64,000 bases of DNA from Actinoplanes regularis. Its GTDB lineage: Bacteria; Actinomycetota; Actinomycetes; Mycobacteriales; Micromonosporaceae. Below the pieces are notes generated by a model. It was not told the origin of the DNA, did not search any database, and was given only the letters and a program-made list of their open reading frames with translations. Every line of letters begins with the position of its first letter. The stretch's first letter is position 1. The DNA is taken from assembly GCF_900188005.1 (NCBI RefSeq), contig NZ_FZNR01000002.1, positions 248,001-312,000 on the forward strand. Direction: 5' to 3'. The translations under genes were made by a program, and so were the position numbers. This document shows positions 56,879-64,000 of the stretch, piece by piece.

Positions 56879-59800
56879 TCGAGGCTCAGCAAAGCGGTCT
56901 CGGCGGCGAACACCGTGGTCGACTGTGCGGCCAGCAGCGCGTCGTCCAGCTTCCAGTCCAGCGTCCGGCCCGCCGGAAGCCCCGCCGGCCGGATCGCCCG
57001 GACCGCGTCGAGCGGGGAGGCGCCCCGCGCGATCCCGGCCGCGATGGTCTCGACGTAGCCGCCGCCGGTGCGGATCAGCCCGGTGGCGAAGACCGCCGGC
57101 ACGCAGGCCTCGGCGAAGACGTGCGCGGCGAACAGGTTGCGCAGCATGATCTGCCAGGGCATGTCGTACGACGAACCGGGGTACGGCGGGTCGAGCACCA
57201 GCACCGGCTCCCGGCCCGGCCGGCCCGCCCGCAGCCACCGCACCACGTCCGACGGCTCCAGGGTGTCGTCCGCACCGCCGCCGAAGGCGAAGTACGGGCC
57301 CGAGTCCCGATAGTCCAGCCGGGCGCAGACGTGCAGGACCGTCGGCGAGTCGGCGAGCGCGGCCGGCGCCTGCCGCAGGTCGTAGGAGTGCCGCACCTGA
57401 TAGCCGCTCCGGTGGTAGAGGTCCGCCACGTGATATCCGTAGTCCTCGTGTGAGCTGGGCGCGATCGGCCCGGTGGACTCCGCCCGCAGCACCACCGCGA
57501 CCGGGCGCCGGGCGGCCCGGTCCGCGGCCAGCCGCCCGCGCAGCTCGGCGAGTTGCTTCCCGCGCAGCGGGAGGCCGAGCGCCTCGATCCGGAGCGCGTG
57601 GCCCGTCTCCGGCCCCATGATCCCGTCCACCTCGATGCCGGCCTCGTCGAGGTTCAGCGCGTACTGCAACCAGCGCACGTCGACCGGACGGGACCGGCCC
57701 GGCATCCCCCGGTACAGGGCGGCGGCCGCCCCGGGCGACGGGGCCAGCTCCCACGGCAGCCCGTGGACGAGCACGTCGTCGGAGTCCAGCCGCACCGCCT
57801 CCGAGCCGGTCAGGGCCCGGCCGAGGTCGCCGGCCAGATCCGCCCAGTCCCGCACGAGCCGGACCTGGATCTCGTAGAAGCTGCGGGGCAGGTCCGGCGG
57901 CCAGGAGAGCGGGCTCGTCACGGGTTCCGGGCCGTCGGCGACCAGCCGCTCCGGCTCGGGGCCGCCGAACATCCGGCCGAGCCGCCAGTCCAGGTCGATC
58001 GCGGCCGCACGCAGCCGGGGATCGCCGAGCTGCACCGCGGCCCAGCGATAGATGTCGGCGGACCACCGGGACGGCCAGCTGACCCCACGGCACAGGCTGA
58101 CCGCCTCCTCGGCCAGCTCCGGAGCGGCCTCCGTGGCCAGGCCGACCGCTCGGAGCAGCGGATAGCGGGAGTCCGCGAGCAGGACCGCGCGGTTCGGCAA
58201 CGCCCCGCCGCCGACGGCGAGCAGCGGCCGGCCCAGCAGCGGATCGGGGTGCGCGGCCGGGAGGCCGGCCAGCACGCGCGCGGCCCGCTCCCGGTTCCCG
58301 GCCAGCCGTTCCAGGATGGCCAGCCACGGCAGCTGGGCGGGCGCGTCGTCCGGCCGGTCCGGCGGCCAGGTCAGCAGCGGGCGCAGCCGCTCGACGTCGG
58401 AGGCCGGCACCGGGTCGGCGCACCGGGCCAGCTCGGCCAGGACACCGAGCCGCGCCGACGGCGGACTGATCCGCTCCATCGCTTCGAGCAGCGGGTCGAT
58501 CAGGTGCCGGTGCGCGGCCCAGGACCGGGCCAGCCGGGCCGCGATCACCGCCGCGACGAACCGGGGCGGCCCCTCGACCGGTTGCGGCCGGTCCGCATCG
58601 AGCCGCTCCGCGGTCAGCTCGTCCCAGAGCATCCCGATCCGGTCGCCCTCGGCAACCGCCGGCCTCAGCAGCGCGGCCGCGGCCCGCAGGTCGCCCACCT
58701 GCCGGACCAGGAACCGGTGGTGCAGGTACGCGCACTCCGGATGGCCCTCGGTGAACCCGGCCGCGGTCCACGAGGCGGCGGCCTTCTTCAGCTCGTACTC
58801 CGCCTCGTCCAGTTGGAGCAGGTCGCCGAGGAGCACGCCGCGGTCCTGGCGTACCTCCGCGACCAGCGCCGCGCCGCCGCCACCCGGCACCTCGTCCGCG
58901 GCCTTGCGGGCGGCGGCCAGGGCGTCCAGCGCGGCCGTGCTGTCGCCGAGCCGGGCGTGCGCCCGGGCCTGGACGCGGCACGCCGCGGACCGTTCGGCCG
59001 GCCCGGCCGGCTGGATCCCGGTCAGCACCTCCAGCGCGACGCCCGGCTGGTACGCCGCGATCAGCAGCTCGGCCTCCCGCAGCCGGGCGCGGAAGCTGCC
59101 CCGCGCACCGGCCCGGCGGCACCAGCCGAGCGCCCGGTCGAACCGGCCGGCCGCCTCGGCGTCCCGGGCCAGCGCGAGCGCCAGCGGCTCCACCTGGTCC
59201 GGTCGGCGCCGCTCGGCCAGGGCGAGCGCCTCGGCGAAGATCGCGCCGGAGGCGGAGCCGACCGCGTCGGCGCGGACCCGCAGCAGGTCGATCCGGTCGT
59301 CCTCGGACGCGTCCGGCAGCGCGTTCTCGACCAGGGCCGCGGCCTCGGCGGAGCGGCCCCGGATGTGCAGCGTGGCGGCGTGCATCGCCGTCGCCAGCCC
59401 GCCGGTCGCCGCGGCCGCCCCGCCCCGGACCGCGGCGGCCCTGGACAGGAAGCCCTCGGCCGCCGCCCAGAGCGGGTCGGCGCGGGTCGCACCGGCCTGC
59501 CGGGCCTGCTCCACCGTGGCGTACGCGAGCCAGACGAACGCCCGCTCCACCGTCTCGTGCGAGACCAGCGGGCTCCCGTCAGCACGCCGCAGCGGCACGC
59601 CGTCGGCGTCCACGTAGTCGTCGGAGAGCACGTCGCGGGCCAGCTCCGCCAGCCCGTCCAGGTCCCCGGCCGCCCGCCGATTCCGGATCCGCGCGTCCCA
59701 GTACCCCGCCGCGTCCGCCTCGCCGAGCTGAACCCGGTGGTAGAACGACTCGCGCTGGAACGGCGCCGGTGCCTGCGGATGCTCCCCGGCCAGCCGGTCG

Positions 59801-61641
59801 AACCGGTCCCGGAACGCCAGGTGCAGCCGGCGGGCGACCGGCTGCCGGGCGATCAGCTCGCGCATCGGCGCCCGTACCTTCTGGTGGAAGGTGACCAGCC
59901 GGCCGTCCCGGGCCGGCTCGGAGACCCAGGACCGCTGCGCCGCGTAGTCGAGCAGCCGGCGCCAGGCCCGTTCCAGGCGGGCCGGGTCCACCTCGGACGA
60001 GCGGAACGGGAAGATGTCGTCCCGGCCGCTCAGGTGGTGCTCGTCCTGGCGTGGATCGTCCAGGTCGTTCGGGCCCTGCCGATTGCGCTCCAGGAACGGC
60101 CGCATCACCTCGATCAGGTCGTTGCGGTGCAGGCGGCGCGGGACCACGCCGTAGCGGACCAGCCAGCGCACGTCGTGGTCCGGGATCCGGCGGATCACCC
60201 GGTCGATCAGCAGCCGCAGCGCCGGGTCGCGGTAGTTGCGCAGATCCTCCGGGGAGGTGCCGGGCTCCTCCTCGATCAGGTCGGCGAACATGGCAACCAG
60301 GAACGGGTGGCCGCCGGTCCGCTCGACCACCGCGGTGCACAGCCGCTCGTCCGTGATGTGCCGGAGCTCCCGCAGGTAGCGCCCGGTCTGCTCGGGGCTG
60401 AAGTCGCCGAGGGCGATCGACTGGACCGGGCCGAACCCGGCCAGCCCGGCGGCGGCGCGTTCGCGCAGGTCGTACCGGCCGGCCAGGACCAGCCGCAGCG
60501 ACGGGCAGCGCGCGACGATCCGGGCCAGCATCCGCAGCAGCTCGTCCGGGTCGGCGCCGAGCAGCACCTCCTCCAGGGTGTCGACCACCAGCAGCACCGG
60601 GCGGGCGCCGGCCGCGTCGTTGAACCGCCGTACGAAGATCTCCGACACCGTCCGGTCGATGGCGTGCTGCTCCTGGGCGGCGAGTCCCCGCATGGCGGCC
60701 CGGCCCGGCTCGGCGTCCTGCCGGTCGAGCATCCCCCGGTACGACGAGAACCGGTCCAGCCGCTCGAACACCCGCCGCGCCCACCGGCGCTCCAGCTGCT
60801 CGGCGATCTCCAGGAGCAGCAGCCACGGGTAGCGGGCCGCCACCACCGGATCGACCAGGTCGAAGTCGACGCGGGCGCAGGGGATGTCGTACCGGGCCGG
60901 CACACATCTACGGGCGACCAGCCACTGCAACTGGACGGTCTTGCCGGTGCCGGTCGGGGCGAAGATCTGCCAGACCCGCTCCGCGGCCCCGCCCAGCAGG
61001 GCGTCCGCCCGCTCGGCGAGCCCGTCCGGCTCCAGGAACTGCGCCGATCGGCTCCACGCCCCCGACCAGAAGAGCCGCGCCCGCAGGTAGCCGGCCCGCT
61101 CCAGGCGCAGCTCCGCCACCTCCGGCCCGGCATACGTGATCCGCTGCGGATCGCCCAGCACATCGATCAGGTCCTGGCATCGGGCGAAGTCCCGGTCCCG
61201 GTCCGCGACGCGGAACTCGGCGTCGAACAGCTCCATCGCCGCGGCCGGGTCGGCCACCAGCAGGTGTCGCAGCCGTTCGGCGGGCGAGACGTGCCAGGCG
61301 GCGATCTCCGCCTCCACCTCGGCGAGCACCCGCGGTTCGGCCTGCCACTCGGCCATCCAGGAGGCGGCGTCGGCCCGGGCGACCTGCCACGTCGGGGGGT
61401 CACCGCCGACCGCCTCGATCAGGTTCCGACCGGCCAGGTCGTCCAGCGCGGGAGCATCCGGCGCGATGTGCCGGGTCCGCAACCGCTCGTACAGGTCCCG
61501 GTCGAAGGTTCCGGCGGCCGCGCACACCCGCAGCGCCAGCCGCCACGACTCCGGCAGCCCGGCCCGCTGGATCTCCTCCAGGCTCTGCCCGGAGCGCAGC
61601 AGCCGGACGACCTCGTCCAGCCGCCGCGCCTCGGCGCTCAC
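56875..61641 (-). CDS. Large STAND-like ATPase with helical repeats and inactive CHAT-like end
   Basis: 1588 residues. N-terminal helical region (1-200) with LRSGQSLEEIQRAGLPESW; P-loop NTPase (about 215-520) with Walker A FAPTGTGKTVQ (about 230), Walker B PVLLVVDTLEEV (about 351) and LVLAGRYDLRE; winged-helix and TPR-like repeats (about 520-1280); C-terminal CHAT-like domain (about 1290-1588) opening with VHGLPWELAPSP. In that domain the catalytic His motif GHG reads ARL (VLHVCARLD) and the Cys motif NAC is DPP (VLVLDPPYPG), so it should be proteolytically dead. Between them lies a segment like a peptidoglycan-binding repeat (DVRWLQYALN, VDGIMGPETGHAL). GTG 61641 overlaps the active CHAT gene stop (GTGA). 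Cytosolic. Confidence 0.85.
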   Translation of the reverse strand: MSAEARRLDEVVRLLRSGQSLEEIQRAGLPESWRLALRVCAAAGTFDRDLYERLRTRHIAPDAPALDDLAGRNLIEAVGGDPPTWQVARADAASWMAEWQAEPRVLAEVEAEIAAWHVSPAERLRHLLVADPAAAMELFDAEFRVADRDRDFARCQDLIDVLGDPQRITYAGPEVAELRLERAGYLRARLFWSGAWSRSAQFLEPDGLAERADALLGGAAERVWQIFAPTGTGKTVQLQWLVARRCVPARYDIPCARVDFDLVDPVVAARYPWLLLLEIAEQLERRWARRVFERLDRFSSYRGMLDRQDAEPGRAAMRGLAAQEQHAIDRTVSEIFVRRFNDAAGARPVLLVVDTLEEVLLGADPDELLRMLARIVARCPSLRLVLAGRYDLRERAAAGLAGFGPVQSIALGDFSPEQTGRYLRELRHITDERLCTAVVERTGGHPFLVAMFADLIEEEPGTSPEDLRNYRDPALRLLIDRVIRRIPDHDVRWLVRYGVVPRRLHRNDLIEVMRPFLERNRQGPNDLDDPRQDEHHLSGRDDIFPFRSSEVDPARLERAWRRLLDYAAQRSWVSEPARDGRLVTFHQKVRAPMRELIARQPVARRLHLAFRDRFDRLAGEHPQAPAPFQRESFYHRVQLGEADAAGYWDARIRNRRAAGDLDGLAELARDVLSDDYVDADGVPLRRADGSPLVSHETVERAFVWLAYATVEQARQAGATRADPLWAAAEGFLSRAAAVRGGAAAATGGLATAMHAATLHIRGRSAEAAALVENALPDASEDDRIDLLRVRADAVGSASGAIFAEALALAERRRPDQVEPLALALARDAEAAGRFDRALGWCRRAGARGSFRARLREAELLIAAYQPGVALEVLTGIQPAGPAERSAACRVQARAHARLGDSTAALDALAAARKAADEVPGGGGAALVAEVRQDRGVLLGDLLQLDEAEYELKKAAASWTAAGFTEGHPECAYLHHRFLVRQVGDLRAAAALLRPAVAEGDRIGMLWDELTAERLDADRPQPVEGPPRFVAAVIAARLARSWAAHRHLIDPLLEAMERISPPSARLGVLAELARCADPVPASDVERLRPLLTWPPDRPDDAPAQLPWLAILERLAGNRERAARVLAGLPAAHPDPLLGRPLLAVGGGALPNRAVLLADSRYPLLRAVGLATEAAPELAEEAVSLCRGVSWPSRWSADIYRWAAVQLGDPRLRAAAIDLDWRLGRMFGGPEPERLVADGPEPVTSPLSWPPDLPRSFYEIQVRLVRDWADLAGDLGRALTGSEAVRLDSDDVLVHGLPWELAPSPGAAAALYRGMPGRSRPVDVRWLQYALNLDEAGIEVDGIMGPETGHALRIEALGLPLRGKQLAELRGRLAADRAARRPVAVVLRAESTGPIAPSSHEDYGYHVADLYHRSGYQVRHSYDLRQAPAALADSPTVLHVCARLDYRDSGPYFAFGGGADDTLEPSDVVRWLRAGRPGREPVLVLDPPYPGSSYDMPWQIMLRNLFAAHVFAEACVPAVFATGLIRTGGGYVETIAAGIARGASPLDAVRAIRPAGLPAGRTLDWKLDDALLAAQSTTVFAAETALLSLE

Positions 61642-63581
61642 GACTCCACCGCCCGGATCAGCCCGAGCGCGACCAGCACCTCGTTGAACCGGGTCACCCA
61701 GGTCTGCGGCTCCACCTCGGACATCACCTGGAACACCCGCTCCAGCTGGTGGAAGTCGAACCCGCGGCGGCGGCAGTAGTCCCGGGCCAGCCGCATCATC
61801 TGCGCCGCCTGGAAGTCACCGATCGTCACCAGCGGGCCCCAGTACGCCTCGTCCCGCACCGGCAGCCGCTCGGCGAGCCAGTCCGCCTTGCCGACCAGCA
61901 TCACCCGCACCCCGCCCCGACCGGCCCCGACCGGGCGCAGCAGACCCGGGTAGATCGCCCCGTCGAACGACTCGGGCAGGATCTGCTCCGCGTTGTCCAG
62001 GGCGATCACGTGCGGCCGCTCGGCCGCCGCCGCGGCGAGCGCGGTCCGGAACGCGTCCAGGATCCGGTCACGGTGCTCGGCGGCGCGCGGCCGGTTCTCG
62101 TCGAACCGCCACCACTGGCCGGCCGCCCCGTCCGGAGTACCGGCCAGCCGGTCGAAGACCTCCTCGAAGCCGGCGAACGCGCTCGCCGGCAGCGGCTCGG
62201 CCTGCTCCGGCGCGGTGCACGCCTCGCGGATCATGCGCAGCACGTGCAGCCAGGTCTTGGTCCGGGCCGGCTCGCCGTCCGGCCGGGCCAGCGGCACCCC
62301 CACGTCCACATAGGTGACCCGATAACCGCGCAGGAAGTAGGTGAGCAGGCAGCAGCGGGTGAACCAGGTCTTCCCGGTGGGCTTGTGCGGGTTGCTGGAC
62401 CGGCCGCCGACCACCAGCAGCGACCGGGGCTCCCCCTCCGGCGGGTCGAGCGCCCACCACGCGTCGCGCCGCCCGGACGCGTGGTCCAGGAAGTTGCGCA
62501 TCATCGCGTACTCGGGCCGGCCGACCAGCCCGGCGATCTCGTCCGGCAGCCGCCGGAAACTGGTCCGCAGCACATCGGCCGGGTCGAGGCGGCAGGTGAG
62601 CACCGGCATCGCCCACTCACCGGTGTCCCCGGACGTCCTGGCCATCTCGGTGCGGGCCGCGGCGACCGCCCGGTCCAGGCCGGCACCGGCGAAGACGCCC
62701 CGGTAGAAGTGGGCGGCGAAGTCGGCGGCGGCGGGCGACTCGACGTCCGCCTGCATGGCCACCACCGCGCCGGCACCGGCCCGCAGGAACGCCTCGCCGA
62801 CGCCACCGACCTGGTCCAGCGGGTCGGCGGCGGTCCGGCACGCGTTGAGCACCACGAGCCGGGGCACCCACTGCTCCGAGACGAGCAGGCCGATCTCGGT
62901 GCTGGGCAGCTCCCAGACCGTGCCACGCGACTCGCCGGCGGTCACCCAGTTGAACGCCAGGGCGGCGGCCCGGCCCGGCACCCGTGGCATGCCGTGCCCG
63001 ATGAAGTGCAGCACGTGCGGGCGCAGCCGGTCGATCTCCTTGGTCAACCGGTCCCGGTCGGGGCCGTCCACGATCTCCACGTGCGCGTACGCCGGGTGCT
63101 CGGCGGCGGCACCGGTCAGGCCGGCCAGTTCCTCGTCGCCGAGCACCTGCCGGTCGGTCGGGTTGCAGACCACGACCAGCACCCGCAGCGGGCCGTCGAT
63201 CGGGTCGCCGGGCCGCGGCGGCACACCCCGCCACAGCGTGGAGGCCCGGCGCAGCGCCAGCCGGTCCGTCCCCGAGGCGAGCAACTCCCACGGCAGGGCG
63301 CGCAGCGGCGGCGGGAGGTGCAGGCGCAGCCGCAGCGGCGAGCCGTCCTCCTCCAGCTCCGCCCAGAGCCGCGCGGTCTCGTCCCGGATCACCGCGTCGA
63401 ACAGGGTCCGCCCGAGCCCCGCCCGGGTGTCGGCGGGCATGCGGCGGTCCAGCGCCCCGGCGAAGTGCGCCACGTCCAGGTCGCCGGCGACCTTCGCGGT
63501 GGCGGCCGGGCGGCCGGTCACGGTCAGCGTGACGGTCGTCCCGTCGGCGGAGACGGCCAGCTCGGCGTCGAGAGCGGTCAC
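61638..63581 (-). CDS. CHAT-domain protease fused to a P-loop ATPase
   Basis: 647 residues from GTG 63581, which overlaps the previous stop (GTGA). The CHAT domain (caspase-HetF-associated; about 80-340) is intact: PPLRALPWELLASG, then HVLHFIGHGMP with catalytic His near 195 and LVVLNACRTA with catalytic Cys near 247, then AMQADVESPAAADFAAHFYR. A second P-loop domain follows (about 390-600): Walker A HKPTGKTWFT near 402 and Walker B PHVIALDNAEQIL near 526. CHAT proteases cut specific partners on activation, as in Craspase and gasdermin systems. The ATPase part probably senses or assembles. Part of a coupled operon with a second ATPase protein and a metallopeptidase. Confidence 0.9.
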   Translation of the reverse strand: MTALDAELAVSADGTTVTLTVTGRPAATAKVAGDLDVAHFAGALDRRMPADTRAGLGRTLFDAVIRDETARLWAELEEDGSPLRLRLHLPPPLRALPWELLASGTDRLALRRASTLWRGVPPRPGDPIDGPLRVLVVVCNPTDRQVLGDEELAGLTGAAAEHPAYAHVEIVDGPDRDRLTKEIDRLRPHVLHFIGHGMPRVPGRAAALAFNWVTAGESRGTVWELPSTEIGLLVSEQWVPRLVVLNACRTAADPLDQVGGVGEAFLRAGAGAVVAMQADVESPAAADFAAHFYRGVFAGAGLDRAVAAARTEMARTSGDTGEWAMPVLTCRLDPADVLRTSFRRLPDEIAGLVGRPEYAMMRNFLDHASGRRDAWWALDPPEGEPRSLLVVGGRSSNPHKPTGKTWFTRCCLLTYFLRGYRVTYVDVGVPLARPDGEPARTKTWLHVLRMIREACTAPEQAEPLPASAFAGFEEVFDRLAGTPDGAAGQWWRFDENRPRAAEHRDRILDAFRTALAAAAAERPHVIALDNAEQILPESFDGAIYPGLLRPVGAGRGGVRVMLVGKADWLAERLPVRDEAYWGPLVTIGDFQAAQMMRLARDYCRRRGFDFHQLERVFQVMSEVEPQTWVTRFNEVLVALGLIRAVES

Positions 63582-64000
63582 AGCGCTTCCAGCACCGAGT
63601 CCGGGTCGTCGCGCGCCTCCTCGACCAGCAGTGGTGGCACCACGCCCGGCGCGGCGCCCCGCCCCGGCTGCTTCGGGCCGTAATCCGTCTCGACCCGGTT
63701 CAGCCAGTCCCGCCGCAGCCGGAACACCCGGTAGAACGGGGTGACCTCGGTGCCGGTCCACTGCAGACCGACGGCGCTGGAGCGGGCCACCGCCACCTTC
63801 CCGGACAGGTCGGCGAGCTTGATCGGTCCCACGCCGGCATGCGCGTCGACCCGCAGCTCGGCGGAGGCGTCCCGCTCGGCGGCGGCGAGCACGGTGCCGC
63901 CCGCGGCCGCGATCACGTCGGTGACCCCGGCCAGCTCCTTCGCCCAGTCGCCGCTCCAGTAGCGGCGGACCAGGCCGGCGGCGACCGCCCGGGTGTCCGC
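63578..64000 (-). CDS. Unidentified first gene of the CHAT operon (partial, runs off the edge)
   Basis: The frame is open from the window edge (64000) to TGA 63578-63580, 140 codons, overlapping the CHAT start by GTGA. Visible parts: RYWSGDWAKELAGVTDVIAA, AELRVDAHAGVGPIKLADL, LQWTGTEVTPFYRVFRLRRD and a Pro-rich end (GAAPGVVPPLLVEEA). No family is recognisable from the C-terminal part. It could be a sensor, substrate or effector-associated protein of the same system. Being truncated by the window, its start and length are unknown. Confidence 0.75.
   Translation of the reverse strand, partial: ADTRAVAAGLVRRYWSGDWAKELAGVTDVIAAAGGTVLAAAERDASAELRVDAHAGVGPIKLADLSGKVAVARSSAVGLQWTGTEVTPFYRVFRLRRDWLNRVETDYGPKQPGRGAAPGVVPPLLVEEARDDPDSVLEAL

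Noticed and set aside
57553..61779. 1408-codon plus-strand frame opposite the large ATPase gene
   Set aside because: Composition (R, G, V, P, Q) and lack of any domain fit a mirror of a high-GC coding strand; the minus strand carries clear motifs.

Overview
The window is high-GC DNA (roughly 70% by eye) with strong G/C third-position bias, frequent GTG and TTG starts, many apparently leaderless genes, LytR-CpsA-Psr proteins, AbfB-bearing glycosidases and very large signalling proteins. Together these suggest a filamentous actinobacterium, most likely a Micromonosporaceae/Actinoplanes-like organism. That is inference from content: there is no rRNA or taxonomic marker. No tRNA, rRNA, CRISPR array, prophage or intact insertion sequence was seen.

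Layout. 1-9.3 kb: enzymes and envelope proteins (SGNH hydrolase, lipoprotein, sulfotransferase, alpha/beta hydrolase, Nudix, polysaccharide deacetylase, DUF1707 protein, SDR, secreted M1 peptidase). 9.5-12.4 kb: a large secreted starch-binding alpha-amylase, followed by a 134-nt palindrome. 12.6-17.8 kb: AI-2E-family permease, TetR regulator and a divergent homogentisate pathway operon (hmgA, an unassigned gene, fahA). 17.8-20.7 kb: gene-poor DNA with one small secreted protein, then an RDD/DUF2752 pair. 20.7-25.9 kb: one 1724-residue kinase-AAA-GAF-GGDEF protein. 26-33.4 kb: LysM/M15 peptidase, exported proteins, two glycosyltransferases and tandem LCP genes. 33.4-36 kb: repeats, a frameshifted lipid kinase, a SelT-like protein and a DUF3800 remnant. 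36-38.9 kb: pyruvoyl arginine decarboxylase, a MarR/hydrolase operon and an EEP nuclease/phosphatase. 38.9-46.3 kb: a five-gene operon for a YtfQRT-YjfF-type (galactofuranose-like) sugar ABC importer plus a secreted GH2 enzyme with two AbfB modules. 46.5-55.6 kb: GAF protein, PadR/membrane pair, AraC/VOC pair, DUF3500/HupE pair, intracellular GH13, cupin and an aminotransferase.

55.6-64 kb is the most unusual part: a tightly overlapping minus-strand operon running off the right edge. It contains an unidentified gene (partial), a CHAT protease fused to a P-loop ATPase, a 1588-residue ATPase/helical-repeat protein whose C-terminal CHAT-like domain has lost both catalytic residues, a 26-codon coupling mini-ORF, and a zincin-type metallopeptidase. 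I see no described system with exactly this composition and regard it as the best candidate for a new protease-signalling, immunity or cell-death system.

Regulation is unusually legible. At least nine genes have a TANNNT-like -10 box 6-8 nt before the start codon, which predicts leaderless mRNAs. Two of them (MarR and PadR operons) carry perfect palindromes overlapping the promoter or start codon. Several intergenic regions and gene ends carry short tandem repeats of 15, 18, 46, 57 or 70 bp.
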